NCBI GenBank assembly: GCA_964620445.1
Contig: CAZUHB010000003.1
Location: 62,001-126,000, forward strand
Origin: CAZUHB01 sp964620445
GTDB lineage: Bacteria; Planctomycetota; B15-G4; CAYZWU01
DNA: 64,000 nucleotides
Reading direction: 5' to 3'
In this document: positions 26,901 through 34,407 of the stretch, piece after piece
Numbering within the stretch: position 1 is the stretch's first letter
Layout of the letters: each line of letters opens with the position of its first letter
The notes under the pieces: generated by a model
The model's database searches: none
The model's input: only the letters and a program-made list of their open reading frames with translations
Told to the model about the DNA's origin: nothing
Translations under genes and position numbers: made by a program

Positions 26901-27050
26901 ATCGCCCTCGTCGATCCCTGTTTTGAAAAGGTCGCCCACATTGTTCTTGGAACAACCGGCGGCCATAACCAACAAGATAACAAGGGTTAATAAGACCAGG
27001 ACTCTCAAGAGATTTCCTCTCTTCTGCAAAAGCGCTTTAACGATCCGCAT
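23907..27050 (-). CDS. Large lipoprotein with bacterial Ig-like (Big_5/SbsA-type) domains
   Basis: 1047 residues. A lipobox at VMAAGC (Cys33) anchors it. At least two Big_5-type Ig domains follow (about 85-190 and 200-305): each has the TYPADGATGVDVTALIIIRF-like start and ends in an FTTG or FTTI strand. The remaining 700 residues are beta-rich, with further Ig- or carboxypeptidase-regulatory-like segments (around 620-690, YDAATLLPVENADVLVD) and no catalytic motif that I recognise. Such proteins are usually displayed on the outer membrane or surface. It sits between the mla operon and queC, with its own TATAAT box. Function unknown. Confidence 0.78.
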   Translation of the reverse strand: MRIVKALLQKRGNLLRVLVLLTLVILLVMAAGCSKNNVGDLFKTGIDEGDPAESGFGDPDANGAYTVQALMAGAIFAGGGPEARATYPADGATGVDVTALIIIRFDQTLGTAEAALSTAITVQTAGAKATVDGDYSYAEGSANRIVVFAPTDDLADETGYEVALTSSLVDAIGDAVEIPGTISSFTTGKAGDAVAFEVIETLSLPRGGATGVSERSEILVFFTEAVDTANAPGEFAVEDRSGNAQAGTLSFPSDYGDRVALFTPAADYPIGKLVEVTVGRDTENSDQSEDLGSDYSFSFTTIGFPRVTDIGFSAGDPIVALPANFYEGTIRTTNQESFKITVTLAGAGKSERLVMIFRDTGSKAIVVVDEARRSAGTYKYTIDFKPEDRDAISDGKITVGAYTFKDDRYAPVAPAGVLPNLLKDLVPPELESLGPPSGLAAGDRQLLLEVGSAGIHGRASEDLSDLSVTVDVNGVPQVLEGLVFFSMEYPTGSTIYSQEVTRGNDDLFITTPISNIDVDSASQNAPFTVTEVVLTDIAGNVTTLTNPTDSSVDYRGYIDTQAAAANELVVFCYDAATLLPVENADVLVDQHSDDYPSHSSDRLGAHTGADGIATIANVSAMLPENAITVTVIRDNYEITSVLGLDKPGGGSGLKLSVPLSPMTGATSQATVFVTDAGGNALPNVYFGGNVLENADDEVLHDAGVDPSDPLNPVVLTTLKSKLQFLEAMGVESSTPEDRYQWAWSNPFLADGGVATEAVLFTDALADVADLTVQDLETLNLLSGYSADIEARLVARLNGFGGTLPLAVDLAGLSAGGGEYAFVAPMPSSLFENEVIGGDLTNAAFDPPYEVVIEPALGPADYAGTPDQTLLENALFFEVEEKNAETPPRIIRKRIAYDEAGIGTTRTVTFPETGGSPIELWAVFTPSVYHPLRVYWNSSIDLAGGAGAYILWYSTLSGSRIWKTYVPNTGHADYTKQVFFPDLSTASLPVGFTPLNDYTDFTDADDYTFYAEAYELSAGFDLHEAFFSDIERDWVTYWRGNLATGSLE

Positions 27051-27079
27051 CGTGCTGACATTTAGATAGTTATACCGCG

Positions 27080-27085
27080 ATTATA
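27080..27085 (-). promoter_or_regulatory. Candidate -10 box (TATAAT) upstream of the Ig-like lipoprotein gene
   Basis: A perfect TATAAT on the minus strand about 30 bases before the ATG at 27050, in the gap after the auxiliary lipoprotein gene. No good -35 box is visible at the right distance. Confidence 0.35.
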
Positions 27086-27126
27086 TTCCCGCCCGGGAGG
27101 AATTGCTCGGATTTTATCGTCCCCTG

Positions 27127-27774
27127 TCATCCGCCCGAATCCGCGAACGACAGGATTTCGTCGACGATCGCCGCGGCCACCTGCGCCCAGGCCTCGTTGA
27201 GCGCCGCCACCACGCCGGCCGCATTCCGCGGAGAGATCGGCACGGAGCGCCGGATCGACATCTCTCTTCGCCGCTGCGCCACCCCCCCATCGCCGAGCTT
27301 GACCGCAACATGGACATCGGCAATCCACGCATCGCCATCGCCATCATTTTCAGTGAACTCCCGGACGGAGATCCTCAGGCGAACATCATCCTCACCGAGC
27401 GGTTCGGTGGGACCGACCACCCTCTCGAACCGCCCTGTCTTGCCGAGGTAGGCGACGATCTCGGAGAAGAGGCTGTCCGAAAGGGGCCGCACCCATTGAT
27501 GGTAACCATAGTAGCCCGCCTCGTAGGTCGAACTTCGATAGAATATCTCCGGTCCGTCGAGATGATGGGGAACAGCCACCTCCTCGACCTTGACGCACCC
27601 GATTCGCGGCCCCTCGGACTGCGCCGGATCGGGCAGCCTGATATCGTAGTAGCGGGTCTCCGGCGGCGACGAGCAGGCCGTGACCAGAATCAAGAGAGCA
27701 AGGATTCCCGAAAGCGAACAAAACCGGAGAGACCGCCGCCCTCCACCCAACCTGTTCCCCATATCGTGATTCAT
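27127..27774 (-). CDS. ABC-type transport auxiliary lipoprotein (PqiC/YmbA-like)
   Basis: 215 residues. Lipoprotein signal ending ILVTACSSPPETRYYDI; the RYYxL segment just after the lipid-modified cysteine is the hallmark of the ABC-transport auxiliary (DUF330/PqiC) family. The mature domain has the family pattern VGCVxVEEVAVPHHLDGPEIFYR and a W(V)RPLSDSLFSEIVAYL helix. These lipoproteins sit at the inner face of the outer membrane and work with MCE lipid-transport systems. It is the last gene of the mlaE-mlaF-mlaD cluster, 54 bases after mlaD, and starts at an ATG behind GGAG. Confidence 0.82.
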   Translation of the reverse strand: MNHDMGNRLGGGRRSLRFCSLSGILALLILVTACSSPPETRYYDIRLPDPAQSEGPRIGCVKVEEVAVPHHLDGPEIFYRSSTYEAGYYGYHQWVRPLSDSLFSEIVAYLGKTGRFERVVGPTEPLGEDDVRLRISVREFTENDGDGDAWIADVHVAVKLGDGGVAQRRREMSIRRSVPISPRNAAGVVAALNEAWAQVAAAIVDEILSFADSGG

Positions 27775-27828
27775 TTCTCCACTCCAGACAAGGCCGCAAC
27801 GGGCGCGAATCCCGGCGACGACCAGATC

Positions 27829-28788
27829 TCAATCGATTGTCTTTCTTTCGGAAGGCCGGTCGGACCAGATGATCCGCGACGGCTCCTTCCTGATTTCCTT
27901 GATGAGCATTCTCATCTCGTTGATCGCCCGGTCGACCTGAAGCAGGACGCTGTCCAGCTTGCTCTTGTCGGGCCAGACGATTCTGGATGGATCGTGGGAG
28001 ATGCTCTTCATCAGTTCCTGGGCGCCGAGTGCCGTTTTCTTCAATTCCGTCAAGAGATCGCCCACATCCCTGCCGCTCGTGACCACGATGTTTTCCGTTT
28101 TGAGTGCGACCCTCTCCATCTGGACCATCATGCTCTCCAACCTGACCACCACGTCCTTGATCTTGAGCTGGACCTCGGCCTTCAATCCGAGTGCTTCCGA
28201 CTCGAGCCGGTCCACCTTCTCTGGCAACACGGCGATCATCGCTTCCGTTTGCCTGAGAATCTTCGACAGGTTCTCCAGATTCTCGTCGCTGAATAGCTGG
28301 TTGAGCTGCACGAGCACCCGCGAGACCTTGTCGAGCAGAATGGGGAGATCGCTTTGCAGATCGGACACGTTGTCCACGATCTCCTCGAGCCTCGAGCTCT
28401 TCGACTCGATCCGCTCCCCGGGCCGGATGACCTCGCCTCCCGTTTTCTCGAGGGTCAGCTCGATCGAGTAGGACTGGGTCAGGGGATTGATCTTCAGCTC
28501 CGCCCTCACGTTCCTGGTGATGACCGTTTCCTTTTCGAGCTCCAGCTCGACAACGATTTCCATCTGATCATCCGATAGCTTGATGTCGCCCACCTCGCCC
28601 ACGTGGACCCCCTGGAAGGTGACGAGCGAATTCTGTTTCAGGTTTCCCACGCTCTTGAAGTGAACGAGGTAGGAGTCCCGCTCCTGGGTAAGGTTGAGGC
28701 CGACCAGCAGAAAGAGAACTCCGAAAAGGAGCCCAGCGCCGATCAACAGGAAGAGCCCGGCTTCCACTTTTTCCCGTCGTGTGGCCAT
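27829..28788 (-). CDS. mlaD: MlaD-family (MCE) lipid-transport protein
   Basis: 319 residues. One N-terminal TM helix (about 8-30) is followed by an MCE domain (about 40-115: YLVHFKSVGNLKQNSLVTFQGVHVGEV). The long C-terminal part (130-310) is predicted helical with heptad-like leucines. In the Mla system, MlaD forms a hexameric ring in the periplasm that carries phospholipids between membranes; the long helices here suggest a needle- or tunnel-like extension as in YebT/PqiB. A GGAGG ribosome site precedes the ATG. Its neighbours are the ATPase and permease upstream. Confidence 0.92.
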   Translation of the reverse strand: MATRREKVEAGLFLLIGAGLLFGVLFLLVGLNLTQERDSYLVHFKSVGNLKQNSLVTFQGVHVGEVGDIKLSDDQMEIVVELELEKETVITRNVRAELKINPLTQSYSIELTLEKTGGEVIRPGERIESKSSRLEEIVDNVSDLQSDLPILLDKVSRVLVQLNQLFSDENLENLSKILRQTEAMIAVLPEKVDRLESEALGLKAEVQLKIKDVVVRLESMMVQMERVALKTENIVVTSGRDVGDLLTELKKTALGAQELMKSISHDPSRIVWPDKSKLDSVLLQVDRAINEMRMLIKEIRKEPSRIIWSDRPSERKTID

Positions 28789-28827
28789 GGTTGCGCCTCC
28801 GAGTCAATCAGAGTCAATTTGATCGAT

Positions 28828-29619
28828 TCATTTGAAAAATCCGGCCCTCGTGCGGTCGGCCTCGATCCAGTTTCCGGTGCCGCGGCGTTCCACGAAATCC
28901 TGTACCGCAGGATCGTCGTTCCGGCGCAGTTCGTCGGGAGATCCCGCTGCAACGATCCGTCCCTCGTGGAGCATGATGATCCTGTCCGCAACGGCGAAGG
29001 CGGATTCGAGATCGTGCGTCACGATCACCATCGTCGTCTGGAGGACCTCCCTCAAATTGAGGATGAGGAGGTCCATATCGGCGGAGGTGTTCGGATCGAG
29101 CCCCGACGTGGGTTCGTCAAAGAAGAGGATCTCCGGATCGAGAATGAGGGCTCTCGCAAAGCCGGCCCTCTTCCGCATCCCGCCCGAGAGCTGGGACGGA
29201 TAGAGGTCGAACACATCGGGCAGTCCCACCATCGCGAGCTTCAGCTGCGCCACGGAGCGGGCCGTGTCGTCGTCGATACGGCACCGCCTGTGAAGGGGCA
29301 GGAGGATGTTCTCCCCCACGGTGAGGGAGTTGATCAGCGCGCCGAACTGGAACAGCATACCGATCCGCTCCCTGAACTCGTCGATGGCGTCTTCGTCCAT
29401 CGCAATCAGGTCGTGGCCGAGAACGTTGATCTTTCCCCTCTCGGGCCGGATCAGGCCGATGAGCGACTTGAGGAGCGACGTCTTGCCGCAACCGCTGCGC
29501 CCCATGAACACGACGATCTCGCCTGAATGGACATCGAAGGAGATCTCATCGAGAACGACCTTCTCGCCGAAGGCGACCGAGAGTCGATCGACATGGACCT
29601 GTGTTTCGGCCGAATCCAT
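28828..29619 (-). CDS. mlaF: MlaF-family lipid-transport ABC ATPase
   Basis: 263 residues. Walker A GRSGCGKTS, signature LSGGMRKRAGFARAL, Walker B ILFFDEPTSGLDP, and the His loop in VTHDLESAF. The SGGMxKRxxxAR form of the signature is characteristic of MlaF/Ttg2A rather than other ATPases. It powers phospholipid movement through the MlaE permease. Its ATG overlaps the TGA of mlaE (TGATG), showing translational coupling. Confidence 0.95.
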   Translation of the reverse strand: MDSAETQVHVDRLSVAFGEKVVLDEISFDVHSGEIVVFMGRSGCGKTSLLKSLIGLIRPERGKINVLGHDLIAMDEDAIDEFRERIGMLFQFGALINSLTVGENILLPLHRRCRIDDDTARSVAQLKLAMVGLPDVFDLYPSQLSGGMRKRAGFARALILDPEILFFDEPTSGLDPNTSADMDLLILNLREVLQTTMVIVTHDLESAFAVADRIIMLHEGRIVAAGSPDELRRNDDPAVQDFVERRGTGNWIEADRTRAGFFK

Positions 29620-30722
29620 CAGAATCCCAGATAAGTGAAAAAGACGGTAAAAACGGTGTCGGCCACGATGATCAGGAGGAACGAAACGACAACGGCCCTC
29701 GTCGTCACCTTTCCGACCTCCTCGGCGCCGCCCTTCAGTTCCAGCCCGAGAGACGCGCCGGTAAGACCGATGAGGAACCCGAAAACCACGCTCTTCGCGA
29801 GTCCGGTGATGACGTCGGTGATGAGGATCGCATTGATCGTCTGGTGCATGTACTCGGACAGGGGGATGTTGAGCACGCCCACGCTGATCATGAGCCCGCC
29901 CACGATACCCAGGATGTCGGCCATGATCACCAGACAGGGCATGACGATGAGGAGAGCCAGAATCTTGGGAACCACGAGATAGGCGCGCGGATTGATGCCC
30001 ATCACCTTGAGGGCGTCGATCTCCTCGGTCACGATCATCGTGCCCAGTTCGGCCGCGATGGCCGAGCCCGTTCTGCCCGCCACCAGAATGGCCGCGAAGA
30101 CCGGTCCCAGTTCTTTCGTTAGAGCCACACCCACCAGGTTGGCGACAAAAATCGTTGCGCCGAACATCTCGAGCTGGGCCGCGGCATTCAGGGCCAGGAT
30201 GACGCCCATCAGGATGGAGACGAGCATCACGATCGGAATCGCATCCACACCGCTGGCGACGATCTCCGAAAAAATCCTTCCCGTGTACAAACGGCCGCCC
30301 TTGAAGGGCGCCACGCCGAGCCAGTAGAAGAACTCGAGCCCCAGAACCCCGAAGGTGCGCGCACCGCGCCGCAGGGAAAAGACGACCTGGCCGAGTCTCT
30401 CGATGAGCGGAGCGCTCTGCTCGGCATCGCCGGCGGCGAGCCTGAATTTCGAAACGCGGCGCACGAAAGCTTCGAGTTCCTGCCGCGCGCCGCTCACCGA
30501 GAAGTGGTTGTCCGAGGCGTCGGCCCTTTCGAGCAGAAAAACCGCGCCAAAAGAATCGAACTCGTCCACGCCGGAGAGATCGACCAGAACGGGCGATTCC
30601 GGATTTCCCGGAGGAATCGCCTTTCGCAACCGGCCGACAGACCGGCGCGTCAAGGGACCCTCCAGGCGGTAAAGCCGCCCCCCGTCCGGTTGAACTTCAG
30701 CCTCGATCGTTATTCCCGGCAT
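29619..30722 (-). CDS. mlaE: MlaE-family permease with N-terminal STAS (MlaB-like) domain
   Basis: 367 residues, about 110 longer than E. coli MlaE. The C-terminal 260 residues are the MlaE permease: five hydrophobic segments, ELGPVFAAILVAGRTGSAIAAELG (family hallmark, about 210-233) and a final helix pair. The first 105 residues form a STAS domain, with VLVDLSGVDEFDSFGAVFLL, the position where MlaB or anti-sigma-factor antagonists carry a Ser/Thr. Thus the separate MlaB of E. coli is fused here. The complex removes or supplies phospholipids at the outer membrane. It is the first gene of the operon, with a divergent TPR gene 280 bases away. Confidence 0.94.
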   Translation of the reverse strand: MPGITIEAEVQPDGGRLYRLEGPLTRRSVGRLRKAIPPGNPESPVLVDLSGVDEFDSFGAVFLLERADASDNHFSVSGARQELEAFVRRVSKFRLAAGDAEQSAPLIERLGQVVFSLRRGARTFGVLGLEFFYWLGVAPFKGGRLYTGRIFSEIVASGVDAIPIVMLVSILMGVILALNAAAQLEMFGATIFVANLVGVALTKELGPVFAAILVAGRTGSAIAAELGTMIVTEEIDALKVMGINPRAYLVVPKILALLIVMPCLVIMADILGIVGGLMISVGVLNIPLSEYMHQTINAILITDVITGLAKSVVFGFLIGLTGASLGLELKGGAEEVGKVTTRAVVVSFLLIIVADTVFTVFFTYLGF

Positions 30723-30878
30723 TTTAGTCTGTTATCTGATCCGTGACCGCCTCTGGATGAGTGCATTCCACCATTTAGACCGACCGAGCGCCAGAGGGAG
30801 ACGCACTTTTTCCCGCCTGGCTCCGGCTCATACCGTGTCTTTACTCCGCCCAGAAAGTATGATAGCCTTACCAGATTC

Positions 30879-30896
30879 CGATTGCGTGCGCAATCG
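30879..30896. promoter_or_regulatory. 18 bp near-perfect palindrome in a divergent promoter region
   Basis: CGATTGCG and CGCAATCG separated by two bases, between mlaE (minus) and the TPR lipoprotein gene (plus), about 105 bases before the latter. The size and symmetry fit a dimeric repressor operator, and a TATGAT-like -10 lies just upstream (30858-30863). No regulator is assigned. Confidence 0.35.
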
Positions 30897-31001
30897 AGAC
30901 CGCGCAGGCAGCCTCCAGATGATTTCTGCGAGGCGAGGATCGATCCCTGCGACGCCAGACCATCGAAGGGCCCGGCCGCGGGGAGAGATCGGAGTTGCTT
31001 A

Positions 31002-32672
31002 ATGGAGCGCAAAGCCATGGCTTCCGTTATTCGCGGCCTTCTGATTCTGTTCGTCACATTGCTTCTGTCGATCCCGCAATCGTGCAAGAGCGCCGATCCT
31101 GTCCGCCCGGACGGCGCACCCAACTCCGTGCGCGCCCTTTCGGCGGGTGAGGTGGAACAGCTCCTTGCCGCGGGGCGGGAAGCGATCGCCGAAGCACGCC
31201 TCGGCGATGCGGTACACTCGCTCGACAAGGCGCTCGGCGCCTCTCCGAACGACGCGAGGATCAATTTCGAGATGGCTCTCTGCTATCTGGCGATGGGCGA
31301 GGAATTCGCCTCCGATCCGGACCTGGGCGGAGACCCGGGCGCTGCCTTTTACGACAGCGAATCCTATCTTCGAAAAACCCTCGAGATCGAGCCGCTCCAT
31401 GATCGAGCCGAATTCCTCCTGGCCAAGGTCCTCTACCTGAACAGCCGATTCATCGAGGCGCGCCCGCACGTCGACGCCCACCTCGAGCGCTTTCCGCGGG
31501 ATGCTGCAGCGAACCTCCTGGCAGGCCGCATCTTGCTCGCGACCTACACCGCCTCGGGAGAATCCGCTGCCGATTGCGTCGATGCGGCCATCGCCTACCT
31601 CGCTCGCGCGATCGAGCTCGACCCGGGCGAACCGGCCGCCCACATCGCCATCGGTGATTGTTCGCTGCACAAGGGCGACGTGGAGGCCGCCCTTGGCGCC
31701 TATCAAAAGGGAATCGTCCGGTGCACGGAGAGTACCGAACTTCACCAGCGGCTCCTTTCCTGCTTCGGCGGAAGCGATCTCTTTTCGCCTCGGGATGCCA
31801 TCGATTTCTACGAAACTCTCCTCGCCGTGGAGAAACAGACGCCGGCGGCAAAAGGCATGCTCTGCTGGTTCCAGGGCGTCTGGTACGACGCTCTCGGTCG
31901 GAGCGAATACGAGAAGGAGGAGTACGAACGCGCTGCCGAGGCGTACGCGCGCGGCGCGGAACGGAACAACCGGTGCGGCCAGATTCACCCTCCCTTCGCG
32001 GTGGAGGCGCTCTACGCGGAGGCCCAGGCTTTCGCCAATGTGGGCTGGGCGCGCTACTACGGCGGCGCCCACGATCTGGCCGAGCAGAATTTCTGCAAAG
32101 CGCTCGCTCTGCGGCAAGACCTCAAGAACGCGATCCTCGGGATCGACTATCTCGGAGCGGCGATCACGAACAGGGACGGCTTTGCCTCGGGGAGGGATTT
32201 CTTCCGGCGCGTGGCCATTGCCCATCCGTGGAACTCGAAGTGGTGGAACAACTACGCCCTTTTCTGCAGGGAGACGGGCCAGAACGAGCAGGCCTACACG
32301 GGATACGTCAAGGCGATGACCCTCGCCCCGGACGACACGCGATACATCAACGACTGCGGCATGATGCTCCTCTATTACCTCGACAGAGAGCCGGCCAAGG
32401 CCGAAAAACTCTTCCGCCGGGCGTGGAAGACGGGCGAGGAAAAATGTGCCGACCCATTCGTGACGGAAGAGGATCACAAGTACCACTTCGACGCCTATTG
32501 CGACGCCATGCTCAACCTGGGGCGCCTCTTGCTGCTCCAGAACAGGATCGAGGAGGCCACGCAGGTCGCCGAGGCGCTCGGCAAAAAAGCACCGCTAAGA
32601 CTGGACGTCCGGGAGTTACTGAGAGGGCTCGAAGGAGCTAGAAGGGGGATACCTTATGAGCTGCCAGAGTAA
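31002..32672 (+). CDS. Exported TPR-repeat protein (paralogue A)
   Basis: About 556 residues. An N-terminal hydrophobic segment (9-27) followed by QSC suggests a lipoprotein or signal-anchored protein, although the lipobox is not ideal. TPR motifs appear at about 50-85 (LLAAGREAIAEARLGDAVHSLDKAL), 130-165 and 210-245, and in the C-terminal region around 410-480 (WNNYALFCRETGQNEQAY). It is a tandem paralogue of the following gene: both contain NNYAxxCRETG followed by a degenerate TPR and an xLxYYLxR helix. TPR arrays bind proteins; no enzyme motif is present. ATG 31002 was chosen because GGAG lies 10 bases upstream. Function unknown. Confidence 0.78.
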   Translation: MERKAMASVIRGLLILFVTLLLSIPQSCKSADPVRPDGAPNSVRALSAGEVEQLLAAGREAIAEARLGDAVHSLDKALGASPNDARINFEMALCYLAMGEEFASDPDLGGDPGAAFYDSESYLRKTLEIEPLHDRAEFLLAKVLYLNSRFIEARPHVDAHLERFPRDAAANLLAGRILLATYTASGESAADCVDAAIAYLARAIELDPGEPAAHIAIGDCSLHKGDVEAALGAYQKGIVRCTESTELHQRLLSCFGGSDLFSPRDAIDFYETLLAVEKQTPAAKGMLCWFQGVWYDALGRSEYEKEEYERAAEAYARGAERNNRCGQIHPPFAVEALYAEAQAFANVGWARYYGGAHDLAEQNFCKALALRQDLKNAILGIDYLGAAITNRDGFASGRDFFRRVAIAHPWNSKWWNNYALFCRETGQNEQAYTGYVKAMTLAPDDTRYINDCGMMLLYYLDREPAKAEKLFRRAWKTGEEKCADPFVTEEDHKYHFDAYCDAMLNLGRLLLLQNRIEEATQVAEALGKKAPLRLDVRELLRGLEGARRGIPYELPE

Positions 32673-32726
32673 ACACTCTCTCCAGACTCCCTCACCGATT
32701 GATATTTTTTGTAGTAAGGTCTGAAA

Positions 32727-34322
32727 ATGAAATCACTTATCGAGATCGCACTTGGCGCATTCGTTCTACTTGTCCTCGCGGGACAATCGGCCCCGTGTCA
32801 GGGGGATAACGACCAGAGCTCCCCCGAGAAAATTCCCGACGGTTTCGCGCTTCTCGACGCGCAGGAACCGGCCGCGGCACTCAGCGCCTTTGTCGAGGCG
32901 CTCGCCGTCGACAAGGACAGCGTGCCGCTCCTCGTCGGCGCCGGGCGAGCCGCCATTCAACTGGGAGAATTCGGCACAGCCATCCAGCACCTGACCCGCG
33001 CCTCCACCCTCGATCCGGAGTCGTACGACGCCATCTTCTACCGAGCGCGCGCCTTCGCGGCCCAGGGAAGGGAGTTCTTTTACGGCGGCGAGGTCAACGA
33101 CGGCGGCATGATGCTCGAAGACGCGGCCAACCTTCTTCTCACCGCCGCGGGCATGAATGGGACAGCGGCCGAACCCCTGCTCGACAGGGCCGACATCCTG
33201 ATGGAACTGGGCGACACCGAAGGAGCTGACGAGGCCGCGCTCATTGCCCTGGAACGGGAGCCGTCGAACCTGCGCGCGATCCTCCTTCACGGCGACGCCA
33301 CCTTCGTTCGATTTCAGAACGCCGGCGCTGCCGGGGAGTCGGCGGGCAAGGTCAAGGAGATGTGGAACGAGACATTCTCGATCTACGAAAAAGCCAGAAC
33401 TCTCGCCCCGGAGGACACCGGCCCCTACCTCGGACTTGCCGCGCTCTACGAGGCGGACAAGAAGTGGGACGAGGCCTCGACCGCGGTCATGAGCGCGCTC
33501 GTGCTCGATCCCGAGCTCCTCCAGGGTTACAACAGCCTGCTCCGGCTTTTTGGAAACGCCGAGGGGCGGGAAAAACTGGTCACTCTCCTCGAGCAGCTTC
33601 TCGTCGAGATCGATAAGAAGTACCCCGGCGACCTGACGCGCAAGGCAACGACCAGCTATTACGCCGGCTATGCTCACTTTCTCAACTTCGACTACGAGGC
33701 GAGCATCAAGGCCTACACGGCCGCGCTCGAGGGGAACGAGGAGTACCGGATCGGCGCCACCTATTACCTGGGCCGGTGCCGCTTCGCGCTCAACGACTAC
33801 AAGAGCGCATCAAGAGATTTCTTTCGCATCATGGCCGCGGACCCCGACAGTTTCGTGTATTACCTCTCCAACGATCCCAACTGGAAGGAAGTGTGCAGCG
33901 CGCTCTCGTTCCTCTCGAATTTCAGCTACGAGGCGAACAATCTCGAAATGGCCCGCGATCTCATCGGCGGCATCCTCACGGTCGTCAAGAACAACTCGAC
34001 CTACTACAACAATTACGCCTTCCTCTGCCGCGAAACCGGTGAATACGAGGCGGCTTTTCAAGCCTATCAGGAATGCCTCACTCTCGAGCCGGACAACCCA
34101 TCGGTGCTGAACGACACGGCACTGATCCTTCAGTACCACCTGCACCGCGATCTCGACTATGCCAAGGAACTCTACAACCGCGCCATCGCCGAAGCCGGAA
34201 AGGTCATCAGGGATGAGGAGGCCAGCGCCGCCGCGAAGGAAGGGGCCCGGACCGCGCTGCGCGATGCCAGGACAAACCTGAAGAAGATGGAACGCGACAC
34301 GAAGAGGAAGCGCCGAGGATAG
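32727..34322 (+). CDS. Exported TPR-repeat protein (paralogue B)
   Basis: 531 residues. A signal peptide is present (1-25, LGAFVLLVLAGQSAPC, possible lipobox). TPR units lie at about 35-70 (GFALLDAQEPAAALSAFVEAL), 75-105, 150-185, 225-260 and 320-350, with a C-terminal set around 415-480 that mirrors the upstream gene (NNYAFLCRETGEYEAAFQAY, then NDTALILQYHLHRDL). The last 40 residues are Lys/Arg/Glu-rich and probably unstructured. It is 54 bases downstream of paralogue A and likely co-transcribed. Probably a periplasmic or outer-membrane scaffold; function unknown. Confidence 0.78.
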   Translation: MKSLIEIALGAFVLLVLAGQSAPCQGDNDQSSPEKIPDGFALLDAQEPAAALSAFVEALAVDKDSVPLLVGAGRAAIQLGEFGTAIQHLTRASTLDPESYDAIFYRARAFAAQGREFFYGGEVNDGGMMLEDAANLLLTAAGMNGTAAEPLLDRADILMELGDTEGADEAALIALEREPSNLRAILLHGDATFVRFQNAGAAGESAGKVKEMWNETFSIYEKARTLAPEDTGPYLGLAALYEADKKWDEASTAVMSALVLDPELLQGYNSLLRLFGNAEGREKLVTLLEQLLVEIDKKYPGDLTRKATTSYYAGYAHFLNFDYEASIKAYTAALEGNEEYRIGATYYLGRCRFALNDYKSASRDFFRIMAADPDSFVYYLSNDPNWKEVCSALSFLSNFSYEANNLEMARDLIGGILTVVKNNSTYYNNYAFLCRETGEYEAAFQAYQECLTLEPDNPSVLNDTALILQYHLHRDLDYAKELYNRAIAEAGKVIRDEEASAAAKEGARTALRDARTNLKKMERDTKRKRRG

Positions 34323-34362
34323 GAGCCCGCCGAACGGTCCATTCAGCCGAAGCAAGCCGCAT

Positions 34363-34386
34363 GGCGGCCGTTCCCCGGCGGCCGCC
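34363..34386. terminator. GC-rich stem-loop between convergent genes (possible terminator)
   Basis: GGCGGCCG (34363-34370) pairs with CGGCCGCC (34379-34386) across an 8-base loop, between the convergent genes ending at 34322 and 34408. There is no T-run on either side, so intrinsic termination is uncertain. Confidence 0.3.
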
Positions 34387-34407
34387 GCCGAGGATGCCGC
34401 CAGATTT

